A DNA stretch of 64,000 nt from Methylobacterium sp. J-067 (GCF_022829465.1 NZ_JAKSXZ010000054.1:40242-104241); one strand, 5' to 3'. Shown: positions 1 through 8,964, counted from the first letter of the stretch. Notes: a model not told the origin generated them from the letters alone. Translations and numbers: made by a program.

Positions 1-41
1 AGGGAAACCCGCAAGGGAGAAAATGCGCGCCCCGTACGATT

Positions 42-320
42 TCAGGCGCGCTGGGTGTACCCGGTGCCCCAGTCCGCGGCCCGGGGACGGGCGCGCTCGC
101 TACGCAGGGCGGCCTCAAGCTCCGCGACCCGGCGCTGCAGGGCGGCCTCGCGACGGCGGCTGGCGAGGAGTTCCTGGCCGAGGCGGTCGACGCTGGCGAC
201 GGCGTTGTCGGAGCTCTGCTGCCGGAGCGCGGCCGCCTTGGCCTGGCCTGCGAGGTGGGCCTGTAACAGGACCTGGGTGAGCCCGCTCTCGGCGAGGTGG
301 ATGTCGCGTTCGAGGTTCAT
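42..320 (-). CDS. Small coiled-coil protein of the phage-remnant region
   Basis: This 92-residue protein is Ala-, Arg-, Glu- and Leu-rich and charged. Residues of about 40-80 are heptad-like (LLASRRREAALQRRVAELEA), which predicts a coiled coil. There is no signal peptide or membrane segment. An ATG at 318-320 lies about 7 bases after a GGAG ribosome-binding site. It is on the same strand as the decayed phage structural genes that follow upstream of it (345-1205), so it may be a leftover accessory gene of that phage. I do not recognise the family. The reading frame is intact and the start is well placed, so I think it is a real gene. Confidence 0.5.
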   Translation of the reverse strand: MNLERDIHLAESGLTQVLLQAHLAGQAKAAALRQQSSDNAVASVDRLGQELLASRRREAALQRRVAELEAALRSERARPRAADWGTGYTQRA

Positions 321-344
321 GGCGGGCTCCGTCGTCGTCTGCCC

Positions 345-872
345 TCACATAGATTCAGAGCCGGGACTCCTCGTCCAGCTGGCATGCGATCTACGGTTAC
401 CGGATCCCTGGCCGGGCAGTGGATAACCCCGTGACGCCGACACGCATGAGGTCCTGAGGCTGTCAATCAGTGCCCCCGTTACTTCTATAAACAGTAACGC
501 CTGCCAAACGAACGCCGACACGCCTGCCCCGGAGGCCGCCCGGGGCAGGTAACGCAGATCCGAGCCCGCTTTGTAGACCGCTAGGTTGAGGCACAGCACG
601 GCGGCATTCGCGTCCTGCGTCGAGGGGAACACGAACTCCACGACGTCGCCGGCGGGCACGGTCACGTACGCCGGGATGTTGAACGTGCCATGCGTCGCGT
701 TGGCTACCCAGGTGTTGGTGCCAATGCTGGTGCTGGTCCCGCCCTGGCCGCCGGCGCGCCTGTTGATGGTCACCGTGCATGGCGCCGCCGGCGCCGCGCC
801 GAACACAGCGAACGACCCCGTGTCGGCTTTCGGGATGTAGATGCCCTCAGTGATCGAGGCATTCGCGATGTG
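345..872 (-). pseudogene. Decayed phage virion-type protein
   Basis: Read on the minus strand, the frame from about 872 gives a Thr/Gly/Ala-rich beta protein (ITEGIYIPKADTGSFAVFGA, then TVTINRRAGGQGGTSTSIGT and VVEFVFPSTQDANAAV). This composition is typical of phage tail or head-decoration proteins, but I cannot name the family. No convincing ATG or ribosome-binding site opens the frame. The C-terminal third (after about 480) turns into low-quality sequence, which suggests a broken 3' end. It lies next to another phage-like remnant at 909-1205. Confidence 0.4.
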
Positions 873-908
873 ACCTGAGGACCTGCCCGACCAGGGGCTT
901 GGCCGAGA

Positions 909-1205
909 TCACTTCTCGATGCCCCAGCCCGGGCGCGCGATGACCTTGCCAAGGGTGCGGACCGGCAGACCCAGGGGGCGCTGCAGCCCTCGACGTTCCG
1001 AGCGGCCGGGGCGAGCTCGACCGGCAGCGCGACCTCGTCGAGGGCGTCGGCGCGCAAGATCTCGGCGTCGGGATCCGGGGGGGCGATAAGGTCGACGGCC
1101 GGCCCCTGGCCGACGATGCCGATGCTGAGTTCGTAGGTCCGCTGGGTCGCGACTTGGTTAATCCCGAACTCGGCGCCCTAGAAGCGGCGGACCTCGACGA
1201 AGATG
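909..1205 (-). pseudogene. Decayed phage structural gene with an amber codon and a frameshift
   Basis: A minus-strand translation starting near 1205 reads PCIFVEVRRF, then a TAG, then continues in the same frame as GAEFGINQVATQRTYELSIG with an acidic tail up to about 980. The frame then shifts and ends in a short segment (GLPVRTLGKVIARPGWGIEK) with a TGA at 909-911. The beta-rich, acidic composition fits a phage head-tail joining or tail protein, but the family is not certain. A premature stop plus a frameshift means the gene is dead. Confidence 0.4.
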
Positions 1206-1493
1206 CAGGGCATGTCCGACTGCGCGCAGGGCGGCGCTGCAGCCGGCAAACACGCGGCCATCGACGAGCGCCCCCGCCTCGCTGCCGAGGAGGAGCGCGG
1301 TCACGCCGTCGCGGAGCCTGCGCCTGTCGTGGACCAAGCGGACCCTCCTGTTCAGGGTCGAGGATCCCGGGCGGCCTATCGGAATGAAACCGGTGCTCGT
1401 TCGATTGGCACGGGCAGCAATCGGCCGGCTCGATGCTTAAATCAGGGGCGAGCGGTGATCCCCGAAGGGAGGCACGCCAACACGGGGAACGGC

Positions 1494-2528
1494 ATGACGA
1501 TGACGGCGGTGATTACGGATTTCGAAGCGAAGAAGACGTTTCTCTGGCAGGGCTCTGCGCTCTACGCGGAGATGATCAAGCTCGCGCCGAACGATGTTAT
1601 CCGACGCTACCTGGCGTTCAGGATCGTCGTCAACGCAATGGCCTTCGAGGACATCGTCCAGGTTCGCCAGGAGCCACGGATGCGAAGGATTCGGGACGCT
1701 CTACTGGCACACAAGCAAGAGGCTGATTTCTTCGTCGGGCATTCGGCCGCCGGCGAAATCACAGACGCGAAGATTGCCCCACTGGTGGCCAGGATGGCCG
1801 CCGAGACCACCTCACCTGATCCGCGCCTGCTCCTGCCAGAGCTGTCGGGAGGGGTGTCGAGCCACAATCTCGGCGTCCTCGTGCCGCTGGTATTCGACAG
1901 GTACGTCGAAGACTTTCTTTCTGGGTACCGCCTGATAAACAATTACCTGTGCGTTGCTGGAAATGCCGTCCACGAGATCACGAAGGGTGAGCTACCTGGG
2001 GCCTTCTATCGATATCATAGCTCAAAGGCTCTCTATGATTTATCGGAGTACCTCTTCAACAACTGCCTAGTCAACTCGGTCCTGCCCGGCGTGGCCATGC
2101 ACGCGAAGCTCGACATGCTTATGCATGCTCAGAACATGGTCGACAGCGTGATCATGGACACCCGCAACCCGCACTCGATCAACGGTCTTCTTGAGGTGAT
2201 GGTCTCTGAGGGCATTGGTGACCCTTCCTCCCTGCAAGCACTCAAGGCGGATGCGACATTCAATGCCACCTACCGCCGGGTCAGGCATGTGCGAAACAAG
2301 CTCATCGGTCACATGGACGGTCGGGCAACCATGGAGGACCTCATAAAAAAATTGGACGCGCTGCAAACGTCAGATCACTGCGATCTCGTCAACATGGTCG
2401 ACCAGCCCGTGTTCAATGCCGCACGTTCCGACCAGGCAATCTGGATACGTTACAAGTCGGGAAATCAAAAGTTCACCGATCCCAACATCGTCGGCTTGGC
2501 CGGCCCGCCACCGCCCTCCTACTACTAA
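1494..2528 (+). CDS. Hypothetical protein inserted in a phage remnant
   Basis: This 344-residue protein is soluble and mostly helical, with no signal peptide or transmembrane segment. I chose the ATG at 1494 because sequence quality improves sharply there and a GGGGAA lies just upstream. The open frame reaches back to 1203 but the extra residues look non-coding; GTG 1455 is an alternative. The middle has an N-N-Y-L-C / H-E-I-T-K segment and the end a conserved-looking RHVRNKLIGHMD helix, a pattern seen in HEPN-like or AbiV/Cthe_2314-like helical proteins (R-x4-6-H type motifs). That assignment is only a suggestion. Its 3' end abuts the truncated phage gene at 2526-2826, which looks like insertion of a cargo gene into prophage DNA. 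Confidence 0.6.
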   Translation: MTMTAVITDFEAKKTFLWQGSALYAEMIKLAPNDVIRRYLAFRIVVNAMAFEDIVQVRQEPRMRRIRDALLAHKQEADFFVGHSAAGEITDAKIAPLVARMAAETTSPDPRLLLPELSGGVSSHNLGVLVPLVFDRYVEDFLSGYRLINNYLCVAGNAVHEITKGELPGAFYRYHSSKALYDLSEYLFNNCLVNSVLPGVAMHAKLDMLMHAQNMVDSVIMDTRNPHSINGLLEVMVSEGIGDPSSLQALKADATFNATYRRVRHVRNKLIGHMDGRATMEDLIKKLDALQTSDHCDLVNMVDQPVFNAARSDQAIWIRYKSGNQKFTDPNIVGLAGPPPPSYY

Positions 2529-2826
2529 CCTGGAAGATGGTCGCCTTCACCTGCCCGAGGCTGGTGATCTTGCCCAGCGCCATCTTGTTGGCGGTCTAGG
2601 CAATCCGGTCGAGCGTCCACGGATTGAGCCGTTCGAGGATGGCCGGCATGCGCTCGCGGAAGCGCCGGACGGCATCGATGGCGACGCCGTTGACCGAGAA
2701 CTGCATCGCGCGCGGGAGCGCCTTCTCCCCGAACTCGGCGAACTGGTCCGCGACGGCCAGCGCGAGCCCGGCGAGGTCGATGTCGACCCCGACGTAGAAC
2801 GGCGACTTGCTGCGCGAGCGGGCCAT
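2526..2826 (-). pseudogene. Phage tail-type gene, amber-interrupted and truncated
   Basis: The ATG at 2824-2826 starts MARSRSKSPFYVGVDIDLAG. The frame runs 76 codons to a TAG at 2596-2598 (after NPWTLDRIA). In the same frame it then continues as TANKMALGKITSLGQVKATI until it meets the 3' end of the 1494-2528 gene. The continuity of plausible protein sequence across the TAG shows that a longer gene was interrupted by a nonsense change and then cut at its 3' end. The helical, Arg/Ala-rich character and the location fit a phage minor tail protein. The family is not identified with certainty. Confidence 0.5.
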
Positions 2827-2842
2827 CAGGGCGCCTCGTGAG

Positions 2843-2876
2843 AAAAAAACCCCGGCGCATGGGCATGCGGCCGGGG
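2843..2876 (-). terminator. Rho-independent terminator (minus strand)
   Basis: On the minus strand a GC-rich hairpin, with arms at 2864-2876 and 2850-2861, a near-perfect 12-bp stem and a 2-base loop, is followed by seven T (A7 at 2843-2849 on the plus strand). It sits just downstream of the 2968-3279 gene and just upstream of the 2826 start, so it separates those two transcription units. Confidence 0.8.
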
Positions 2877-2967
2877 TGACGAGCACCCGACGCGACCCCG
2901 GTCGGGGATGCGCAGGTTGCCAGCGATCGATCGTAGGTGGCGGCGAGAATTCGTCAAGAGTCGTGCC

Positions 2968-3279
2968 TCAGGCCGCGAGACGGGCCTGGAGCACGGCCGC
3001 GACCTCCGCCGGGGCGAAGCGGTCGGCCAATGACTGCGTCGCGGCGGACATCACGGCGGCGAGGTCGGGATGGGCCTGCAGCGCGGCGATGCCGGCGACG
3101 CGACCATCGGCCTTCACGATGCCGCGCTGGGCGAGGATCTCGACGAACGCGTCGCCGAGCGCGAGGGCGACGTCGCGGCCCTCGGGGCGCTGCAGCGCCG
3201 CGCGGCGGGCCCGGGCGCGGGCGGTACGGATCGCCGCGTTGGCGCGGACTTGGCGGAGCGTCAGACGTGTGGCGGGCAT
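2968..3279 (-). CDS. Small helical phage-associated hypothetical protein
   Basis: This is a 103-residue Ala/Arg-rich protein, almost entirely helical by composition. The start at ATG 3277-3279 is chosen because an AAGGAG lies about 7 bases upstream; the open frame extends to 3417 but without a better start. The N-terminal third is strongly basic (RLTLRQVRANAAIRTARARA). The gene is followed by a strong terminator at 2843-2876, and the next gene downstream is a phage-like remnant, so it likely belongs to the same phage-derived block. I do not recognise the family. Confidence 0.55.
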   Translation of the reverse strand: MPATRLTLRQVRANAAIRTARARARRAALQRPEGRDVALALGDAFVEILAQRGIVKADGRVAGIAALQAHPDLAAVMSAATQSLADRFAPAEVAAVLQARLAA

Positions 3280-3876
3280 GGCATGTCTCCTTCGCCCGCA
3301 AGCGTGCGCGTCGGCCTGGCAAGGCACAACGCCGTCACGGGCCGGCGACACTGTCTCGATCCGAGGCCCTAGGAAGCCCGCCAGGGCGCTTCGCGTGGGT
3401 CTGACGCGCCAATCCACGGCCGAGCCTGAGAAACCGGCGTGGCGGGCTTCCTAGGGCCTCGGGGGGCCATCCCTCAGCCGGGCGGGCGCGGCTCCCAGAC
3501 AAGTCCCCCTGAAATGCGGAGCGACGGGCCTGAACCATGGAAAAACGCCCCAACGGGGCGAGCAGGTCGACCTGGACCATGTTCGAGAGTCTGCAGGGCT
3601 GCTGCTGGGACGTGGGAGGGCGCGAAGCGCGCGATGCACGGCCCACGGGAGAGATAGACTTGCGGGGTGCGGTCGACCCTCGCGCACGCGTTACAGGAAT
3701 CCTTGAAGGGAAGGGATAAACCCTTCCTGGCCAGAATCCCCCCTATCATCCCCCCTTCCTTTCGTGCCCTGACACCCCCCTAAGTCGTTGAGCAAACCTC
3801 ATCGCTTTCCTTGAAACTGGCTTGGCCGGGGCGATAATGGCTTCCGAGGCCCCCGGACGGGCCTGCAGGACACCCG
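3280..3876. other. Gene-free region with inverted repeats upstream of the initiator gene
   Basis: About 600 bases without a credible gene lie between the divergent 2968-3279 gene and the Rep-like gene. The region holds a 23-bp perfect inverted repeat (3361-3462). Near 3710-3730 there is a short hairpin (GAAGGGAT AAACCCTTC). CCTTGAA occurs twice (about 3701 and 3810). The position upstream of a probable replication initiator would suit an origin, but I see no iteron array. Confidence 0.4.
3361..3462. repeat. 23-bp perfect inverted repeat with 56-bp spacer
   Basis: The arm at 3361-3383 is the exact reverse complement of 3440-3462. The spacer 3384-3439 is GC-rich. There is no T-tract, so it is not a classic terminator. 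It could be a cruciform, an origin-associated or recombination site, or the ends of a tiny mobile element. Confidence 0.75.
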
Positions 3877-4926
3877 ATGCCCCGCCAGCAGGCCACCCGA
3901 ATGCTCCCCCTGTCCCTCGACTTCGCGAGGGACCTCGTCGTCGACGCGTCGCCGGCGGCCAGCCTGCCCGGGATGCACGGCGCCGACGCCGGATCGATTC
4001 GTTTTTTGATCCTCGCCCTGTCGCAGGCGGCGTCATCGGAGCGACAGACCGATGAAATGGAGAGGGAGTATCGCCTGACCGAGGCGTTCCTGCACGGGGT
4101 CGAGTACGCCCGGCACGAGATCGACCTGCCTGCCCTGCGCCGGGCCATGGCGGGTGCCGTGCTCACGACCGTTCGGGCCGCCCTGTCCCGATGCTGCGAC
4201 AGCCTCGTCACGCTCAGGGGCCTCGATGGCTATGGCCTGAGCACGCCGACCAACAAGGTTTTCCTCGGGCCCAAGGGGACGTTCGTGAGGGACGGCGACG
4301 AGCTCGCATCCCTCGGTATCGAGGCGACGCTTCTGGCGGCCGCCACGCCGGGATACGGCGGCACCGTCGAGATCGACGCCGCGGCGCTAAATGCGTTTCG
4401 ATGCCGGTACAGCCCCGTCCTGTACCTGCGCTGCCTCGCCTGGGAAGCCAGCCCGGCCGCCATCCCCCGGGGCTGCGAGGCGCGCCGGCAGAACGGCACG
4501 CTGCGCCTGACGCTGCCCCTCGGTGAGGCGCAAGAGATCCTCGGGTTCCGCGGCATCGCGAAGCCCAGCCAGATGGAGCGCACGGCCCTGACCCCCGCTT
4601 GCGCGGAGCTCGCCGCGGCCGGGTTTAGGGTGGCCTGGTCATGGGTGACGAACTACCGAAACGAGAGGACCGGCATCCGCCTGTCGGTCGCCCGAAACGA
4701 ATCGCTCGGGATCAGGACCCGTGACGCCGCAGCACAGGCGCGAGCCGCAGCGGCGGAGGCACGGCACGCCCATCTGGCGAAGCGCCGGATCCAGCGGGCG
4801 AAGACGCCCCGGAAGACGAAGCGGCCGCCCCGGCCTGCCGCGCGGCGAGAGCCTGCCGCGCCGCCGGCGATCCGGGACCCGTCGAGACTGCGCGCGGCGC
4901 TGCACCGTCCGCCGCCTGATCTGTAG
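3877..4926 (+). CDS. Probable plasmid replication initiator (Rep_3-like)
   Basis: This 349-residue protein has a central part (about 170-270) that resembles the winged-helix core of Rep_3-type initiators: a SPVLYLRCLAW helix, a strand-helix LTLPLGEAQEILGF segment and a strand region ending in TGIRLSVARN. These proteins bind origin DNA and start plasmid replication. The C-terminus (about 285-349) is a basic Arg/Lys/Pro-rich tail, probably disordered. The ATG at 3877 follows a GC-rich leader; ATG 3901 is an alternative. The last 215 bases overlap, antisense, the 3' end of the primase-helicase gene, so the two genes converge. Assignment is by pattern, not by search. An initiator-like protein of an integrative element is possible. 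Confidence 0.45.
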   Translation: MPRQQATRMLPLSLDFARDLVVDASPAASLPGMHGADAGSIRFLILALSQAASSERQTDEMEREYRLTEAFLHGVEYARHEIDLPALRRAMAGAVLTTVRAALSRCCDSLVTLRGLDGYGLSTPTNKVFLGPKGTFVRDGDELASLGIEATLLAAATPGYGGTVEIDAAALNAFRCRYSPVLYLRCLAWEASPAAIPRGCEARRQNGTLRLTLPLGEAQEILGFRGIAKPSQMERTALTPACAELAAAGFRVAWSWVTNYRNERTGIRLSVARNESLGIRTRDAAAQARAAAAEARHAHLAKRRIQRAKTPRKTKRPPRPAARREPAAPPAIRDPSRLRAALHRPPPDL

Positions 4927-7900
4927 CTCCCTCGGCCGCCTCGTCGACGTTCGCCTCCCGGCCGAGGCGCGCGGCCTCGGCCGGGTTCACCTCGCACTGA
5001 ACGGCGAGGATCATGGCGACCTCCACGTCGGTGGCCTTGGGCTCGCGGCCGACCGTGAGCAGGTGCGGGGCGTCGCCGAACGGGCGCTCCGGCTGGGGCA
5101 CGTGGGCCTGCGCCGCGGCCCGGGCGGCAGCCTCGGCCTCGCGCCGCTCGTCCCTGGTGCCGAGCTCGTCGTCGACCTTGTCGGCCTTCTTGCGCTCCGA
5201 CGGGACCTTCCCCGTGGCCTCCCTGACGAGCTTCAGGCTGTCCACGCGCATGCCGGCGCAGTCGTAGGCGTCGACGATCTCGCTCGCCGCGTCATCGTGG
5301 TAGCCGGGGACCTGCACGACCCGGGCGCGGCCGTCGGCGGTGACCGACCACACGTCCATGCCGGCGGCGATCTCGGCGGTGGTGTCGGCGCCGGCCAGCC
5401 CGTGCGAGGCCAGCGTCGTCGGCCCCAGCCCCACGTCGGGGGCGACCCTCGCGATCACCTCGGGATCCGCGACGCCGCCGGCTCGGCGGACCGCCTCGAA
5501 GTGCCCGCCGGCGCCGCGCATGGTGGACAGGGACCGCAGCGTGGTCACCGCGTCCACGACGATGCCGGCGGGCAGCACGCGCGAGACGGCGATCCAGAGC
5601 CCGACGTCGTCGCGATAGACAGGTCGCAGTCGGCCCATCGCCTGCACGAGCTCCTCCTCGCGGAACTGGCGCTGCACGGAGGCCGCCCAGCGCCCCGGGT
5701 ACTCGGGCACCTGAATGACCAGGTCGCGGCCGTCCCGGAGCGGGTACGTGCGGTCGACCATGGGCTGCGCAATCGGCTTCCCCTCGTCGTTGAGGCCATT
5801 GCCGGTGAGGTCGAACGGAGCCTCGGGCACGATGTCGTCGTACGTCAGCGCCGCGGCCAAGGCGTCGATGACCCAGACCGGGAACTCGTGCCTGCCGACC
5901 GTCATGAGCGCCTTGTGCCGCTTGGCGAAGTCGAGGCCGCGGATGGCGCCGTAGTGCATGACGTCCACGTTCGGCGCCTCGGCGTGGGCCCGCTGCAGCG
6001 CCTTGCGACCACGCTGCGGCAGGGCGACGCCGACGCGGCCGCCGGCCTTGACGTGGGCGACGTTGTTCACCGCCCGGCGCACGTTCACGAGCTGGCGGGA
6101 GGACCGCTTGCGCCCCTCGTCGTCGGTGTTGAGCTCCGGCACGAACGAGGTGGTGCTGTGGTTGCTGTCGAGGCACACGACTGTGCGGACATGCAGGTAC
6201 GCGGCGATGTCGACGGTCTCCACGTCGCGGCCGCACCACACTTTCTCAGTGATGTCGGCGTCGCCGGAGGCGTCGAGGAGCAGCGTCGGGAGCTCGGTGA
6301 GGCAGGGGGCCTCGCGCCACGAGACACGGACGTGCTGGCCGGTCTCGCCCATCGTGAGGACCTGGACGCGGGCGTCGCGCTCGCCCCGGGCCTGCAGCAT
6401 ACAGGGATCCACGTCGACGCCGGCGGAGCGGGCCAGGGACCGCGTCAGGGCGTCGGCCTTCAGCCCGGCGAGCCGGTCGAGGACGACGTCCCACAGCCTG
6501 TTCTCGGGGCGGATGTCAGTTGCCTTGGCCTTGGCGAAGAGCTCCGTCAGGTAGGCGGCGCTGCAGTTAGGGACGACCTGGGCCGCGGCGCGCTGGGCCC
6601 GGCTGGCGACGGTCTTGGCCGACCTCACGTCGTCGAGGAGCGTGGGCTTCTGCGCCGCGGCGGCGTGGATGGCGGCGGCGGGATCCTCGCCCCGGGCCAG
6701 GGCGTCGTGGACGAGGCGGGCGACGCGCTCGCGCTCCAGCAGCAGGTCCTGCGAAGTGACGCCCTCGCCGTCCGATTCCAGGACGTGGGGCTCGGGCCGG
6801 GGCAGCAGCAGGCTCGACAGGGGCATGCTGTCGTAGCGCAGGAACTCGAACGCGCAGCGCTCGTCCACCGCAAGGCCGGCGCACTCCTCCTTGAGCTCGG
6901 GCGGCAGGCCGATCGTCAGGAAAACCGTCGGGGCCAGGACGAGGTCGCAGGTCGCCAGGGCCTTGCGGTCGGCGATGACGGGGCACGCGCCCCCGGCCTC
7001 GGGATGGTCGCTGCAGTACAGCGTCTCCTTCTCCATACCCCTGATGGCTGCCACCTTGGCGCTGCACAGCCCGTGCGCCGGGGCGCCCTGGGCGCGCAGG
7101 ACTTGGCGCTGCTCGACGCGCGTGCAGCCGGCGCGCTCGACGCCCCGCAGGATCCCGACCTTGAGACCGGCGGCCTCGGCCTGCGCCCGCACCTCGGCGG
7201 CCGCCTGACGGAACGCCGGCGTCGCGGCCGCGGCGGCCGCGGTCCGACGGTTCTCGGCCCGCGCCGCGGCCTCCTCGATGTTGGCATAGGACGGGAGGAA
7301 CATCACGACCGGCTTGCCCCGCCGGGGACGGGCCGCGATGCGCTCAATGAAGATGCTGGTCTTGCCGGCGCCGACGGGCGCCCGCATCAGGATGACCTTG
7401 GTGAGGGGCGCCTTGGCGTTGCGGGCGTGGGCATCGGCCTGGTCGAGGAACCGGTCGATGGTGGCGCGGACCTCGCGGGCGACGCGGCGCTGCCCCTCCT
7501 CGCGCCCCTCCTTGCCCAGCAGGGCGCGCTCGGCGGCCTTGCGGGCCTGGTCGTGCGCAGTGATGGCGGAGAGTGAGACGGTGTCGGGCTCGATCCACCC
7601 GAGCTCGTCGTCGGCGCCCCGGTCGATGCCGACGCCTGTCCGGACGGCGAGTTGCTTGCGGCCGCTCTCGTCCCGGCCAACGGTCCTGACGAAGCGGTCA
7701 GGCGTCTCCGCGAGCGTCAGGCGGGCGCTTTCCAGCTTGGCGCGGCAGTCGTGGAGGACGGAGTTGCCGGCGTTGGCGCCGCGGCCGCCCTCGTCGCCCC
7801 AGGCACTGTAGCGGCCCGACCCGAGGCCGTAGAAAACCTCCTTGCATTCCTCGAACAGGCGGCCGGCGACGGCGTGGCGCCCGGCCTCGGTGGCCAGGAG

Positions 7901-8863
7901 AGGGCGGTTGGCGATGGCGTAGCGGAACGCGCGCGAGCGGACGTACGGCTCGCGGCCGTCGGTCACCTTGCCCTTGCGCCCGTAGGTGGCGTCGGCGACG
8001 CCCTCGCGGTTGCCGGGGACGACGACGCCCGACGAATCGGTCACGGCAGCCGTGACCTCGCCGGTGGCGAGCCGGGCGCCGGCGACGTCGTAGCCGCGCC
8101 AGAGGCCGGTGAGCTCGACGACGCGCTCGGAGATGGCCTCCAGGCAGGCGCGCAGGGCGGCCGCGGTGACGAGCGGGGCGTGCTCGGGGCCCTGCAGGAT
8201 AGGGGGGGCCTCCCACCGGAACAGGGCGCCGGTGGCGTGGTGCAGGCCGTGCAGCGTGACTGAGTTGCCGGCGCTGAGGACCTCGATGGCGCAGTGCTTG
8301 CCGTAGCCGTCGACGACGGGCCGGCCCGCCTTGTCGAGGAGCTTGTGCTCCCTCTTGCGCCGGATCGGGTCGGCCGGGTCGGAGCGGAAGATCGCGACCC
8401 GCTTGGCGCCGTCCGAGCCGCGCCAGAACGGGGTCGCCGGCAGCATCTCCCGGACGATGTCCTCGACCGCGTTCGAGATCTCCGGCATGCGGATGTCGAG
8501 GTCGATGGCGAAGGGGCCGCCCTCGGCCGGGCCGAGGAACAGGGCCACGTTGTGCGAGGGGGCGAGCCTGCACCACTCGTAGCGCTCGACCGCCGAAGGC
8601 ATGCGCGTCGCCAGGAGCGACGTCTTAATCATGGTCCCGCCGATGCTGGCCGGGACCCGCTTGGTGGTCAGGCCGTCGGCGGCGCGGCGCGTCTGCGGGT
8701 AGACGGCCCAGCCCCGGTCCCACATCGCCGGGGCGACGTCGCCGAACCAATGCTCGTTCGCGTAGATCCTGTGCCGGGCCGACTTGGCGTCGGCGAGCGT
8801 CGCGCCGGGGAAGGCGTCGAGGACGAGCCGCTGGAGCTCGTCGGGCGTCTTAGGGGTCGTCAA
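4712..8863 (-). CDS. Primase-polymerase / Fe-S-type helicase fusion protein
   Basis: This very large replication protein has about 1,380 residues from TTG 8861-8863, which is preceded by AAGG at good spacing; an upstream ATG at 8974 would add 37 basic residues. The N-terminal domain (about 1-280) resembles AEP bifunctional primase-polymerases: an acidic DLDIR motif after FAID, then IEVLSAGNSVTLHGLHHATG. A helicase domain follows, with Walker A (PVGAGKTS) and a VDE box. Between them lies a Cys-rich segment (LYCSDHPEAGGACPV, ATCDLVLAP), placed like the Fe-S insert of XPD/DinG helicases. The C-terminal 100 residues are Ala/Gly/Ser-rich and low in complexity. Such fusions serve plasmid or phage replication, which fits the convergent Rep-like gene. 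Promoter-proximal DNA carries an inverted repeat (8965-9004). Confidence 0.7.
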   Translation of the reverse strand: MTTPKTPDELQRLVLDAFPGATLADAKSARHRIYANEHWFGDVAPAMWDRGWAVYPQTRRAADGLTTKRVPASIGGTMIKTSLLATRMPSAVERYEWCRLAPSHNVALFLGPAEGGPFAIDLDIRMPEISNAVEDIVREMLPATPFWRGSDGAKRVAIFRSDPADPIRRKREHKLLDKAGRPVVDGYGKHCAIEVLSAGNSVTLHGLHHATGALFRWEAPPILQGPEHAPLVTAAALRACLEAISERVVELTGLWRGYDVAGARLATGEVTAAVTDSSGVVVPGNREGVADATYGRKGKVTDGREPYVRSRAFRYAIANRPLLATEAGRHAVAGRLFEECKEVFYGLGSGRYSAWGDEGGRGANAGNSVLHDCRAKLESARLTLAETPDRFVRTVGRDESGRKQLAVRTGVGIDRGADDELGWIEPDTVSLSAITAHDQARKAAERALLGKEGREEGQRRVAREVRATIDRFLDQADAHARNAKAPLTKVILMRAPVGAGKTSIFIERIAARPRRGKPVVMFLPSYANIEEAAARAENRRTAAAAAATPAFRQAAAEVRAQAEAAGLKVGILRGVERAGCTRVEQRQVLRAQGAPAHGLCSAKVAAIRGMEKETLYCSDHPEAGGACPVIADRKALATCDLVLAPTVFLTIGLPPELKEECAGLAVDERCAFEFLRYDSMPLSSLLLPRPEPHVLESDGEGVTSQDLLLERERVARLVHDALARGEDPAAAIHAAAAQKPTLLDDVRSAKTVASRAQRAAAQVVPNCSAAYLTELFAKAKATDIRPENRLWDVVLDRLAGLKADALTRSLARSAGVDVDPCMLQARGERDARVQVLTMGETGQHVRVSWREAPCLTELPTLLLDASGDADITEKVWCGRDVETVDIAAYLHVRTVVCLDSNHSTTSFVPELNTDDEGRKRSSRQLVNVRRAVNNVAHVKAGGRVGVALPQRGRKALQRAHAEAPNVDVMHYGAIRGLDFAKRHKALMTVGRHEFPVWVIDALAAALTYDDIVPEAPFDLTGNGLNDEGKPIAQPMVDRTYPLRDGRDLVIQVPEYPGRWAASVQRQFREEELVQAMGRLRPVYRDDVGLWIAVSRVLPAGIVVDAVTTLRSLSTMRGAGGHFEAVRRAGGVADPEVIARVAPDVGLGPTTLASHGLAGADTTAEIAAGMDVWSVTADGRARVVQVPGYHDDAASEIVDAYDCAGMRVDSLKLVREATGKVPSERKKADKVDDELGTRDERREAEAAARAAAQAHVPQPERPFGDAPHLLTVGREPKATDVEVAMILAVQCEVNPAEAARLGREANVDEAAEGATDQAADGAAPRAVSTGPGSPAARQALAARQAGAAASSSGASSPAGSGASPDGRAVPPPLRLAPVLRRHGS

Positions 8864-8964
8864 CCTGCAGGCCTTTCTGCGTATCCGGTGCCGTCTGGGT
8901 CGTCGCGTTCGGGAGAGCTCGTCAGGTTGCGGTCTTTTGGTCCGCGCGTTGGGTCTGTTCTGGA

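Noticed and set aside
4721..7576. Long plus-strand open frame opposite the primase-helicase (951 codons)
   Set aside because: Antisense shadow of a high-GC gene: the composition is Arg/Gly/Leu/Val/His-rich without motifs, while the minus frame has clear primase and helicase motifs.
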